DNA of 64,000 nucleotides from Curtobacterium guangdongense. GTDB taxonomy: Bacteria; Actinomycetota; Actinomycetes; Actinomycetales; Microbacteriaceae. Below, piece by piece: positions 7,601 through 15,232 of this stretch. The stretch is from contig NZ_JBMPIT010000010.1 in the NCBI RefSeq assembly GCF_049341845.1, positions 62,001 to 126,000 of the forward strand. The letters are read 5' to 3'. Made by a program: the position numbers and the translations under genes. Position 1 is the stretch's first letter, and each line of letters opens with the position of its first letter. The notes under the pieces are model-generated. The model was not told the origin of the DNA. It did not search any database and saw only the letters and a program-made list of their open reading frames with translations.

Positions 7601-8839
7601 TCACTGGGTGCCGAGCTGGCCGGCGATCGAGGACATGGTCTCCTTGCCGGAGGTCTGCCCGTTCACCGCCTGGAGCGCGTACTGCGTGAACAGCTGGGAC
7701 AGCTGGTCGCTCTGCTTGTTGCCGAGCAGCGGCGACGACTTCGCGAGCGCTGCCTTGAGGGCGGGCTCGGCGCCCTCGATGCCGGCGCTGGAGTACCAGG
7801 CGTCCTGAGCAGCGGTCCGACCGGGGAACGCGCGTCCCTGCTCGGCGAGCGAGGTCAACACCTTCTCACTGGTCATCGTCTGCACGGCCTTGAACGCCTG
7901 CTCCGGGTACTTGCACTGCTTCGAGACCCCGAAGCCGGATCCGGCCGCGAACGTCGACGGGCCGGACGTCCCGGCGGGGAGCGTCGTGACGCCGAGGTCG
8001 AACTTCACCTTGGCCTTCTGGCTGATCAGCGACCACGGACCGTCGGTGTACATCGCGACCTTGCCCGCGGCGAAGTCGTTGCCGGGTGTCGACGAGTCGG
8101 ACGACGCCTGCGTCGCGTAGCCCTTCTTCACCAGGCTGGCCATCCAGTCGAGGCCGTCCGCGAACTTCGCGTTCGACGCGTCGAGCTTGCCGCCGGAGGT
8201 GATCACCCGGCCGCCGTTGTAGCCGTAGACCATCGACTCCAGGTTGAGGTCGGCCACGGTCGAGCCGTACTCGGTGATGCCCTTCGCCTTGAGCGCCGCT
8301 CCGGCCGCCTCGAAGTCGTCGACGGTCCAGCCGGGCTGCGGCTCGGTCACACCGGCCTGCTTGAAGAGGTCCCGGTTGTAGAACATCATGATGGGCCCGG
8401 TGTCGTACGGCAGCCCGTAGAGCTTGCCGTCCACCTTCATGCCGTCGAGCGCGGTGCTGTCGAACGCGGACAGGTCGGTGCCGTCCTTCTTGGCGAGGTC
8501 GTCGAGCGGCAACAGCGACTCGGTGTAGTTCGCCGCGCGGAGCGACTGCATGCTCACGACGCACTGGGCGCTCCCGGCGCTCAACTGCGTGCTGAGCTTC
8601 GTGAAGTAGTTCTCGAACGGTGCGCCCTGGATCGTCAGGGTGATGCCGTCCTCGCTCTTCACGGTGTCGGCGACCTTCTGCCAGGCGGCCTTGTCCTCCT
8701 TCCCGGCGATCCACATGGACCAGGTCAGGGCGTCCTTCGACTGGCCCTCGCCGGCACTGCTGCCGGAGGAGCAGCCGCTGAGCACGAGGGCCGCGGCTGC
8801 TGCCGCCGCGAGCCCGGCGATGATGCGTCGTCGTTGCAT
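7601..8839 (-). CDS. CUT1 sugar-binding lipoprotein of the fucoside importer
   Basis: This 412-residue extracytoplasmic solute-binding protein (family 1) starts with a twin-basic lipoprotein signal, MQRRRIIAG, a hydrophobic run and the lipobox LVLSGC (Cys near residue 24). The mature part has the ABC_SBP_1 pattern, including GKLYGLPYDTGPIMMFYNRDLF and GKVAMYTDGPW. GGAG lies seven bases before the ATG. It captures the sugar outside the membrane for permeases 6527-7501 and 5620-6534. Fucosylated oligosaccharide is inferred as ligand because the fucosidase is cytoplasmic. Confidence 0.92.
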   Translation of the reverse strand: MQRRRIIAGLAAAAAAALVLSGCSSGSSAGEGQSKDALTWSMWIAGKEDKAAWQKVADTVKSEDGITLTIQGAPFENYFTKLSTQLSAGSAQCVVSMQSLRAANYTESLLPLDDLAKKDGTDLSAFDSTALDGMKVDGKLYGLPYDTGPIMMFYNRDLFKQAGVTEPQPGWTVDDFEAAGAALKAKGITEYGSTVADLNLESMVYGYNGGRVITSGGKLDASNAKFADGLDWMASLVKKGYATQASSDSSTPGNDFAAGKVAMYTDGPWSLISQKAKVKFDLGVTTLPAGTSGPSTFAAGSGFGVSKQCKYPEQAFKAVQTMTSEKVLTSLAEQGRAFPGRTAAQDAWYSSAGIEGAEPALKAALAKSSPLLGNKQSDQLSQLFTQYALQAVNGQTSGKETMSSIAGQLGTQ

Positions 8840-8882
8840 CGGAGTCTCCACTTCGTCGTGGTGATCGGGTGAGGGGGTGTGG

Positions 8883-10211
8883 TCAGGCGACGCGGACCGC
8901 GTCGCGTGGGGAGTCGACGGCCCAGACCGGGCCGTCGGGGAACTCGTACGTGTCGAGGGAGTCGCCGAGCATCTCGGTGCCGGCTCCGGGAGCGGTGGGG
9001 GGCCAGTAGCGGCCGTCGTGCACGTCGACCGGGATGACGAAGTGCTCGTGCAGGTGGTCGACGTACTCGATGCAGCGGGTGTCGAGGTCGCCGGAGAGCG
9101 CCACCGCGTCGAACATCGAGAGGTGCTGCACGGCCTCGCAGAGCCCGACCCCGCCGGCGTGCGGGCAGACCCGGACGCCGTGCTTGGCGGCGAGGAGCAG
9201 GATCGCGAGGTTCTCGTTGACCCCGGCCACGCGGGTGGCGTCGATCTGCAGCACGCGCATCGCCTCGGCCTGGATGAGCTGCTTCGCGATGACCCGGTTC
9301 GCCATGTGCTCCCCCGTCGCGACCGGGATCGGGGCGATGCGGCGGGCGATCTCGGCGTGGGCGAGGACGTCGTCGGGGCTCGTCGGCTCCTCGACCCAGG
9401 CGATGTCGAACGGTCGGAGTCGATCGATCCAGGCCACCGCCTCGTCGACGTCCCACCGCTGGTTCGCGTCGACGGCGATCCGGATGTCGGGACCGACGAC
9501 GGCGCGGGCGATCCCCATCCGGCGGACGTCCTCGTCGACGTCCCCGCCGACCTTGAGCTTGATCTGCGTGAAGCCCTCGTCGACGGCCTCCCGGCACAGG
9601 CGGGCGAGCTTGTCGTCGTCGTAGCCGAGCCAGCCGGGCGTGGTCGTGTACGCCGGGTAGCCCTGCGCTTCGAGCCTCGCTCGACGGCCCGCGCGGAGCG
9701 GCTCGGCCTCGCGGAGCATCGCAAGCGCCTCGGCGGGGGTGATCGCATCGGTGAGGTAGCGGAAGTCCACCAGGTCGACGAGCTCCTCCGGCGCGAGGCC
9801 GGCGAGGTGCGCCCACAGCGGCTCCCCTGCGCGCTTCGCCCGGAGGTCCCAGAGCGCGTTCACGACGGCGCCGATCGCCATGTGCATGACGCCCTTCTCC
9901 GGGCCGAGCCAGCGGAGCTGCGAGTCGTGCACGAGTTCGCGCCAGGTGCCGCCCATGTCCGCCAGGAGTGCCTCGGCATCACGACCGACGACGTGTCCGT
10001 GGAGTGCGGCGATGGCGGCTTCCTGGACCTCGTTGCCGCGGCCGATGGTGAAGACGAAGGCGGATCCCGACAGCCCGTCGAGTGCGTCGGTGGTGATCTC
10101 GACGGTCGCGGCGGAGTAGTCGGGCGCCGGATTCATGGCGTCGGACCCGTCGTGTTCCCGAGAGGTCGGGAACCGGATGTCGCGCACGCGCAGACCGGTG
10201 ATGCGGCTCAT
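8883..10211 (-). CDS. L-fuconate dehydratase (enolase superfamily)
   Basis: This 442-residue enzyme matches the usual length of L-fuconate dehydratases. The catalytic Lys motif is QIKLKVGG. Metal ligands are seen in AVDANQRWD, EEPTSPDD and GEHMANR, and the C-terminal PHAGGVGLCE is characteristic. It dehydrates L-fuconate to 2-keto-3-deoxy-L-fuconate. AGGAGA precedes the ATG at 10211. It is first in a run of seven minus-strand genes (gaps 43, 99 and 33 bases, otherwise overlaps) ending at 2991, so these are probably one operon from the promoter at 10254-10282. Confidence 0.93.
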   Translation of the reverse strand: MSRITGLRVRDIRFPTSREHDGSDAMNPAPDYSAATVEITTDALDGLSGSAFVFTIGRGNEVQEAAIAALHGHVVGRDAEALLADMGGTWRELVHDSQLRWLGPEKGVMHMAIGAVVNALWDLRAKRAGEPLWAHLAGLAPEELVDLVDFRYLTDAITPAEALAMLREAEPLRAGRRARLEAQGYPAYTTTPGWLGYDDDKLARLCREAVDEGFTQIKLKVGGDVDEDVRRMGIARAVVGPDIRIAVDANQRWDVDEAVAWIDRLRPFDIAWVEEPTSPDDVLAHAEIARRIAPIPVATGEHMANRVIAKQLIQAEAMRVLQIDATRVAGVNENLAILLLAAKHGVRVCPHAGGVGLCEAVQHLSMFDAVALSGDLDTRCIEYVDHLHEHFVIPVDVHDGRYWPPTAPGAGTEMLGDSLDTYEFPDGPVWAVDSPRDAVRVA

Positions 10212-10253
10212 CGTGTCTCCTGCCCGTCCGGTCGCCGTCGACCGAACGAGGCA

Positions 10254-10282
10254 ATCAAAACATCCGATGTCTACCGCGTCAA
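10254..10282 (-). promoter_or_regulatory. Promoter with FadR-type operator for the fuconate dehydratase operon
   Basis: On the minus strand TTGACG (10282-10277) and TTTGAT (10259-10254) are 17 bases apart. The repeat AAACAT-CCG-ATGTCT (plus-strand 10258-10272) fills the spacer, the classic place for repression. Its ACAT-N3-ATGT core matches the repeat at 81-95 upstream of the other fucose block. Confidence 0.7.
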
Positions 10283-10495
10283 GCGTCTTTTTCGTCACGT
10301 TCAGGCGCGATCTCCCCCGCAACCACCCGATGACTGCCGTCCGCCCGCCCTCGTCCCCGCCCCGCGGCCCCGGTCGCGATGCCGTGATCACGGCATCTCG
10401 ACGCGCTCCCACCGCGAGTCCTGGAACCTCGATGCGGCGCGGGCGGCGAGTTGCGGAACCACGGACGGCACCAGACGACAGACGCCACCAGACGA
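10283..10495. other. Gene-free stretch with a 20-base palindrome
   Basis: No coding frame is convincing here. GATGCCGTGATCACGGCATC (10378-10397) is a perfect palindrome and could be a second regulator site or the loop-less end of a hairpin for the TetR transcript. Two copies of ACCAGACGAC follow at about 10470 and 10488, just before the family A repeat. Confidence 0.45.
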
Positions 10496-10539
10496 CGGAC
10501 GGGAGGCTCGTGGCGGCGCCGCCACGAGCCTCCCGTCCG
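10496..10539. repeat. Family A intergenic palindrome, copy 1 (perfect, 44 bases)
   Basis: Two 22-base arms meet with no spacer at 10517/10518. The arm begins CGGACGGGAGGCTCGTGGCG. The repeat lies just past the 3' end of the TetR gene, so it could also end that transcript. Other copies are at 26504-26551, 30600-30643 and 55897-55942. Confidence 0.9.
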
Positions 10540-10563
10540 GCGGGTGGTCGCCCAGGGCGACCG

Positions 10564-11169
10564 TCAGGACGCGGCGAGCCGCCCCATCTCGGCGACGACG
10601 CCACGGACCCGCGCGGTGAGCTCGTCCCGCGAGCCGACGGTCACGCGGTGCGCGGTCTCGATGACCGCGGCCATCACGAGGGTCGTGGCCGTGCGGGCGG
10701 TGTCCGTGTCGGTGCGCTCGCACGCGACCTCGTACACCGCGAGCCGCGCGTCGGCCATCCACTGCAGCATCGTCGGGACCATCTCGGGGCGGGCCTGGAC
10801 GAGCGCCTTCATCCGCGAGCGGTCCTCCGGCAGGTCGACCGTGTGGGCGACGAGGGCGCAGAGGTCGTGGACGAGCTGCCCGTCCGAGGCGAGGAACGCC
10901 GCGCGCGCGTGGTCCGGGATCGCCGTGCCCGGCAGCCCGAGGGCGGCGTGGCCCTTCGAGGAGAAGTAGTTGAAGAATGTGCGCGTGGAGACGCCGGCCT
11001 CGGCGCAGATCTCCTCGACGGTGACGCCGGCGAGTCCGCGGTCGGTGACGAGGGCGAGCGCGGCTTCGTGCATGGACTGTCGGGTGCGTTGCTTCTTGCG
11101 CTCCCGGAGGCCGCAGTGGTCGTCGTCGGGAACGGTGGCGTCCGTGGCGGGCGCTTCGGTGGTGCTCAC
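10564..11169 (-). CDS. TetR-family regulator, probably of the adjacent MFS exporter
   Basis: This 201-residue protein has a TetR HTH (VTVEEICAEAGVSTRTFFNYF, about residues 46-66) preceded by RERKKQRTRQSMHEAALAL, and a divergent ligand domain. The start is GTG at 11169 with AGGAG six bases upstream. It lies downstream of the MFS gene on the same strand, 58 bases away, with a hairpin between. FFNYF rather than the common YYHF is typical of the actinobacterial group next to QacA/EmrB-type pumps. It probably represses the MFS promoter at the repeats near 13481-13531. Confidence 0.88.
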   Translation of the reverse strand: MSTTEAPATDATVPDDDHCGLRERKKQRTRQSMHEAALALVTDRGLAGVTVEEICAEAGVSTRTFFNYFSSKGHAALGLPGTAIPDHARAAFLASDGQLVHDLCALVAHTVDLPEDRSRMKALVQARPEMVPTMLQWMADARLAVYEVACERTDTDTARTATTLVMAAVIETAHRVTVGSRDELTARVRGVVAEMGRLAAS

Positions 11170-11188
11170 GGGTACTCCTGATGCGGGT

Positions 11189-11220
11189 CGGGGCCTCCCG
11201 CAGTGCTGCGGGAGGCCCCG
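11189..11220 (-). terminator. Hairpin between MFS exporter and TetR genes
   Basis: CGGGGCCTCCCGCAG (11189-11203) pairs perfectly with CTGCGGGAGGCCCCG (11206-11220) around a two-base loop. There is no T-tract, so read-through into tetR is possible and the hairpin may only reduce it. Confidence 0.7.
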
Positions 11221-11227
11221 ATGGTGC

Positions 11228-13390
11228 CTAGTTCGCCGAACGCGGACCCTGGACGGGGATCGAACCGGTGGACGGCGCCGTCGGCGAGCCCATCGTGTTC
11301 GCAGCCTCGACGGCCTGGGCCTCGAGGTCGTCGGCGGTGTTGTCGGCGTCCGCCTGCTCCTGCAGGGCCGAGCTCTTGCGGAGCGGCGGCGCCTTGAAGA
11401 ACCAGCTGAGGACGAACGCCAGCAGGATCACGGCGAACCCGACCCAGTAGACGGTCACGGCCGACGTGTTGAACCCGGTCATGAACGGCCGCGTCAGCGC
11501 CGGCGCCGCACCGTTGAGGTAGGACGTGTCGCTGGTGTCGGAGCTGCTGCTGCTCGAGGACGACGAGGCCTTGTCCATCTGCTGCACGACGCCCGGGACG
11601 ACCTGGTCGACCCAGTACGTGCGCTCGGCATTGTCGGACCAGTCCACGACCAGCGCGCCGTTCTCGACCGTGGCGTGCGCCTTGTCGGCGGCAGCGGCGA
11701 GCGCCTGGCTCTCCGCCTGGGGCAGTGCGGCGGCGACCCGCTGGTCGATGATGCCCTGCGCCGCGGCGGCCGGGACGGCGCCCGCTGCGACCTGCTGCTG
11801 GACGGCAGCGGTCACCTGCTGCGTGACGGCCTGGTCGGCGGCCTGCTTCGCAGTGCTCGTCGCATCGGTCAACCCGGAGGCGACCTGCTGCTTGATCGGG
11901 GTGACGATCGGGTTCCAGATCTGGTCCATGACGCCCTGGTTCGCCTTCGCCGACGCGACGGTCGGGTTGAGCGCGGCGTCGAGCGCACCGGTCAGGTTCT
12001 GCTTGTCGGCCGTGGCGTGCACGATGTTCGCCGGCATGATCGAGAACAGGACGCTCAGGAGCACCGCGGTGCCGAGCGTGCCGCCGATCTGGCGGAAGAA
12101 CGTCGCCGAGCTCGTCGCCACACCCATGTCGCGCGGCTGGACCGAGTTCTGCGAGGCGAGCGTGATGCTCTGCATGAGCTGACCGAGGCCGAGCCCGATG
12201 AGGAACATGCCGATCATCAGGAACCAGAGCGGCTTGTCGATCGTCATGAACGTCAGCACGACGTAGCCGATCGAGACCAGCGCGGTCCCGATGACCGGGA
12301 ACTGGCGGTACTTGCCCGTGCGGGCGACGATCTGGCCGGAGGCGATCGACGCGATCATCAGGCCACCGATCATCGGCAGCGTGGCGAAGCCCGACTCGGT
12401 CGGGGTCAGCCCGGTCACGATCTGCAGGTACAGCGGGATGGTCAGCATGGCGCCGAACATCGCGAAGCCCACGAGGAAGCCGAGGATGGTCGCCATCGAG
12501 AACACGCCGGAGCGGAAGAGCTTCAGCGGGATGATCGCGTCGTCCTTCATGAGCGTCTCGATCACCAGGAAGGCGACGAGGCCCACGGCACCGGTCACGT
12601 AGCAGGCGATCGCGCCTGCAGAGCCCCAGCCCCAGGTGCGGCCCTGTTCGGCCACGAGGAGCAGCGGGACGAGCGTCACGATGACCGAAGTGGCGCCCCA
12701 CCAGTCGATGCGCGGCTTCGCCTTGGCGTCACCGAACTTCGGGAGGTGCAGGAACGCGATGACCATGAGCAGCGCGCCGACGCCGATCGGGACGTTGATC
12801 AGGAACACCCAGCGCCATCCGGTGACACCGAGGATGCTCGACGCACCGGCGAAGAGCCCACCGATGAGCGGGCCGATGACCGAGGAGATGCCGAAGACGG
12901 CGAGGAAGTAGCCCTGGTACTTCGCGCGCTCCCGCGGGGCGAGGATGTCGCCCATGATCGCCAGCGGCAGCGACATCAGCGCACCGGCGCCGATGCCCTG
13001 GAAGGCACGGAAGGCGGCGAGCATGATCATCGACGTCGACATGGTCGACAGCAGCGATCCGAGGATGAAGACCGCGATGCCGAAGATGTAGAGCGGGCGA
13101 CGGCCGAATACGTCGGAGAGCTTGCCGTAGATCGGCGTGGTGATCGTGCTCGCGATGAGGTACGCGGTCGTCACCCAGGCCTGCTGGTCGAGTCCGTGCA
13201 GGTCGTCGCCGATGGTGCGGATCGCCGTGCCGACGATCGTCTGGTCGAGCGAGGACAGGAACATCCCGGCCATGAGGCCGTAGATGACGAGGAGGATCTG
13301 GCGGTGCGTCATGATCGGCTTGCCCGGCGTGCTCGCCGGTGCTGATGATCGCCCGCGCTGCACCTCGACGGGTGCGGTGGCAGTTGACAT
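11228..13390 (-). CDS. DHA2-type MFS multidrug exporter with an Ala/Gln-rich loop
   Basis: This 720-residue inner-membrane proton-coupled exporter has about 14 helices. Visible DHA2 motifs are LDQTIVGTAI (helix 1), GKLSDVFGRRPLY (motif A) and GPLIGG (motif C). Between the last two helices (about residues 475-640) there is a large Ala/Gln/Ser-rich extracytoplasmic region, including VTQQVTAAVQQQVAAGAVPA and a serine run. Typical family members are about 500-550 residues, so this loop explains the extra length. The substrate is unknown. Its promoter carries two inverted repeats, and a TetR gene follows it. Confidence 0.9.
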   Translation of the reverse strand: MSTATAPVEVQRGRSSAPASTPGKPIMTHRQILLVIYGLMAGMFLSSLDQTIVGTAIRTIGDDLHGLDQQAWVTTAYLIASTITTPIYGKLSDVFGRRPLYIFGIAVFILGSLLSTMSTSMIMLAAFRAFQGIGAGALMSLPLAIMGDILAPRERAKYQGYFLAVFGISSVIGPLIGGLFAGASSILGVTGWRWVFLINVPIGVGALLMVIAFLHLPKFGDAKAKPRIDWWGATSVIVTLVPLLLVAEQGRTWGWGSAGAIACYVTGAVGLVAFLVIETLMKDDAIIPLKLFRSGVFSMATILGFLVGFAMFGAMLTIPLYLQIVTGLTPTESGFATLPMIGGLMIASIASGQIVARTGKYRQFPVIGTALVSIGYVVLTFMTIDKPLWFLMIGMFLIGLGLGQLMQSITLASQNSVQPRDMGVATSSATFFRQIGGTLGTAVLLSVLFSIMPANIVHATADKQNLTGALDAALNPTVASAKANQGVMDQIWNPIVTPIKQQVASGLTDATSTAKQAADQAVTQQVTAAVQQQVAAGAVPAAAAQGIIDQRVAAALPQAESQALAAAADKAHATVENGALVVDWSDNAERTYWVDQVVPGVVQQMDKASSSSSSSSSDTSDTSYLNGAAPALTRPFMTGFNTSAVTVYWVGFAVILLAFVLSWFFKAPPLRKSSALQEQADADNTADDLEAQAVEAANTMGSPTAPSTGSIPVQGPRSAN

Positions 13391-13480
13391 GGGGGTCCTT
13401 CTGGAGTGCTGATGGCGGATCGGTGCGCGTCGGTGCGTGGTGGTCGCGAGGGACGCCGGGGCTTGCGCGGCGGGTCAACC

Positions 13481-13531
13481 TTGCAGACGCTGCAACTTTA
13501 CACCAGCAGCACGTTTGCGGCCAATGCAAAC
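13481..13531 (-). promoter_or_regulatory. MFS promoter region with two TetR-like inverted repeats
   Basis: TTGCAG-ACG-CTGCAA (13481-13495) is a perfect inverted repeat. GTTTGC-N7-GCAAAC (13513-13531) is a second. On the minus strand a TAAAGT -10 lies between them (13501-13496), so the first repeat abuts the transcription start and the second overlaps the likely -35. This is a good placement for a repressor. Bases 13391-13480 are untranslated leader. Confidence 0.6.
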
Positions 13532-13582
13532 TTTCCCATTGCGCACGTTTGGTGAACACACCTTCAGGTAGCGTCGACGGCC

Positions 13583-14524
13583 ATGGGGCGGACAAGCTGG
13601 ACCGACGTACCGGCGACGTTGCGGGAGCACGTCGAGGAACTGCTCGGGGGGCGGGTGGTCTCGGCCGAGTCGCAGGCCGGTGGGTACTCCCCCGGCGGGG
13701 CCGACCGGGTGGCGACCGACTCGGGTCGGCGGGCGTTCGTGAAGACGTTGTCGCGCAGGACGAACCCGGACGGGTACGGCTTCCACGAGCGTGAGGCAAC
13801 GGTGATGGCGCACATCCCGCCGAGCGTGCAGGCGCCCCGTCTGCTCGGCACGCTGCGCGCCTCGGTGCACGACGACGACTGGATCGCCCTGGTGCTGGAC
13901 GACGTGGACGGTGCACACCCCGGCAGCGCCGACGTCACCGCCGTGCTCGACGCGCTCGACACCCTGCCCGTCGCGGCCGGCCCGCTCGCCGACCTGCCAC
14001 GCGCCGCACCGGACCTCGCCGAGGAGTTCGCGGCGTGGGACCGGATGCTGGCGACCGGGCTCGACGCCACGACGGCGGCCGGCGACCCCGTGGTCCCCTC
14101 CGACGTCGCCGCCCACGCCGCCCGCTTCGCCGAGGTCGCACGTGCCGGTGCCGCGGCGGTCGACGGCGAGCACCTCGTCCACCTCGACTGCCGTGCGGAC
14201 AACCTGCTCGTCGACGCCGACGGCATCGTGTGGGTGGTCGACTGGCCGTGGGCGGGGATCGGCGCGCACTGGCTCGACCCGCTCACGTACCTGCTCGACG
14301 CCGTGGTGCGGGGCGACGACGTCGACGTCGAACACCACCTGGCGACGCATCCCGTGTTCGAGCGCGCGACACCGGAGGCGGTCGACGCGGTCCTCGCCGG
14401 ACTCGCCGGGATGTTCTTCGAGAAGGCCGGTCGTCCCGCGCCGCCGAACATGCCGACCATCCGCGCGTTCCAGCGGGCGGAGGGCATCGCCGCCGCACGG
14501 TGGTTCCTGCGTCGGGGGCACTGA
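13583..14524 (+). CDS. APH-family phosphotransferase (aminoglycoside/choline kinase-like)
   Basis: This 313-residue protein kinase-like enzyme has the catalytic loop LVHLDCRADNLLVD (about residues 195-208: H-x-D-x-x-x-x-N) and the metal Asp in WVVDWPWAG. The N-terminal lobe is divergent (GGYSPGGADRVATDSGRRAFVK). The phosphate acceptor cannot be told from sequence; relatives act on aminoglycosides, macrolides or small alcohols. TAGCGT lies eight bases before the ATG and no ribosome binding site is seen, suggesting a leaderless transcript. It is divergent from the MFS exporter. Confidence 0.85.
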   Translation: MGRTSWTDVPATLREHVEELLGGRVVSAESQAGGYSPGGADRVATDSGRRAFVKTLSRRTNPDGYGFHEREATVMAHIPPSVQAPRLLGTLRASVHDDDWIALVLDDVDGAHPGSADVTAVLDALDTLPVAAGPLADLPRAAPDLAEEFAAWDRMLATGLDATTAAGDPVVPSDVAAHAARFAEVARAGAAAVDGEHLVHLDCRADNLLVDADGIVWVVDWPWAGIGAHWLDPLTYLLDAVVRGDDVDVEHHLATHPVFERATPEAVDAVLAGLAGMFFEKAGRPAPPNMPTIRAFQRAEGIAAARWFLRRGH

Positions 14525-14645
14525 CCGGAACGCGCACCCCGCTGCGCGGTCGTGCCAGAATCGCGGAGCCGGTGACGAGGCAGCACCGATCGGGGTACCT
14601 CGAGGACCCAGGAGACACGTCGGGCACGCGCGTACCGTCGCACCG

Positions 14646-15164
14646 ATGAACGACGAGAACGGAAGCGATCGTCCGGAGGACGACGCCGCACGCCTGGGAC
14701 TCGTCGTTGTCGGCGAGGCAGCAGCGCTGCACTCCGGTGACGAAGCCGCCTTGGACGCGAGCGAGGACAACATCCGCGAGACCGTGGACGACCTGGTCGA
14801 CGAGCCCTTGACGGAACGTCAGGAGGAGGTCGTCCAGCGCCTCGCCTCCGCGGGCGGCACCATCGCCGCGGGCCTCAGCGGAGCACTCGCCGCACAGACC
14901 GACCGCTCGGTGGACGACGTCCTCTCGGGCGCCGCCCGCGCGGTCGTCTGGCAGCAGCGCATGACCGCGGAGCAGGACCGCCGGGTCGAGCGAGACGGCA
15001 CCGACGAGGCGGCCGCACGCGCCGAGCAGGACGACCAGACCGAACGCGACGCCCACGCCGAGTACGACCGGGACGAGCACGGGGACCGTGGCGGCCGTGT
15101 GGACGCCGAGCGGAGCGACGCCGACGACCGTCGACAGGACGGCCGCCACCGCGACGACCGCTGA
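14646..15164 (+). CDS. Hypothetical protein with a highly charged tail
   Basis: I do not recognise this 172-residue protein. Residues 1-110 have an acidic helical region (DEAALDASEDNIRETVDDLV, then an Ala/Gly segment AGGTIAAGLSGALAAQ). Residues 115-172 are almost only D, E, R, H, Q and A, ending RRQDGRHRDDR, and look disordered. There is no signal peptide or membrane helix. TACCGT lies seven bases before the ATG, so translation is probably leaderless. The tail resembles low-complexity tails of actinobacterial proteins, but no function can be assigned. Confidence 0.65.
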   Translation: MNDENGSDRPEDDAARLGLVVVGEAAALHSGDEAALDASEDNIRETVDDLVDEPLTERQEEVVQRLASAGGTIAAGLSGALAAQTDRSVDDVLSGAARAVVWQQRMTAEQDRRVERDGTDEAAARAEQDDQTERDAHAEYDRDEHGDRGGRVDAERSDADDRRQDGRHRDDR

Positions 15165-15232
15165 CCAACCGGGCCCGAAACACGGGGTCACGAACGAGCA
15201 GTCATCGCGGGCCCTTCCGTAGCGTTGCGCCC

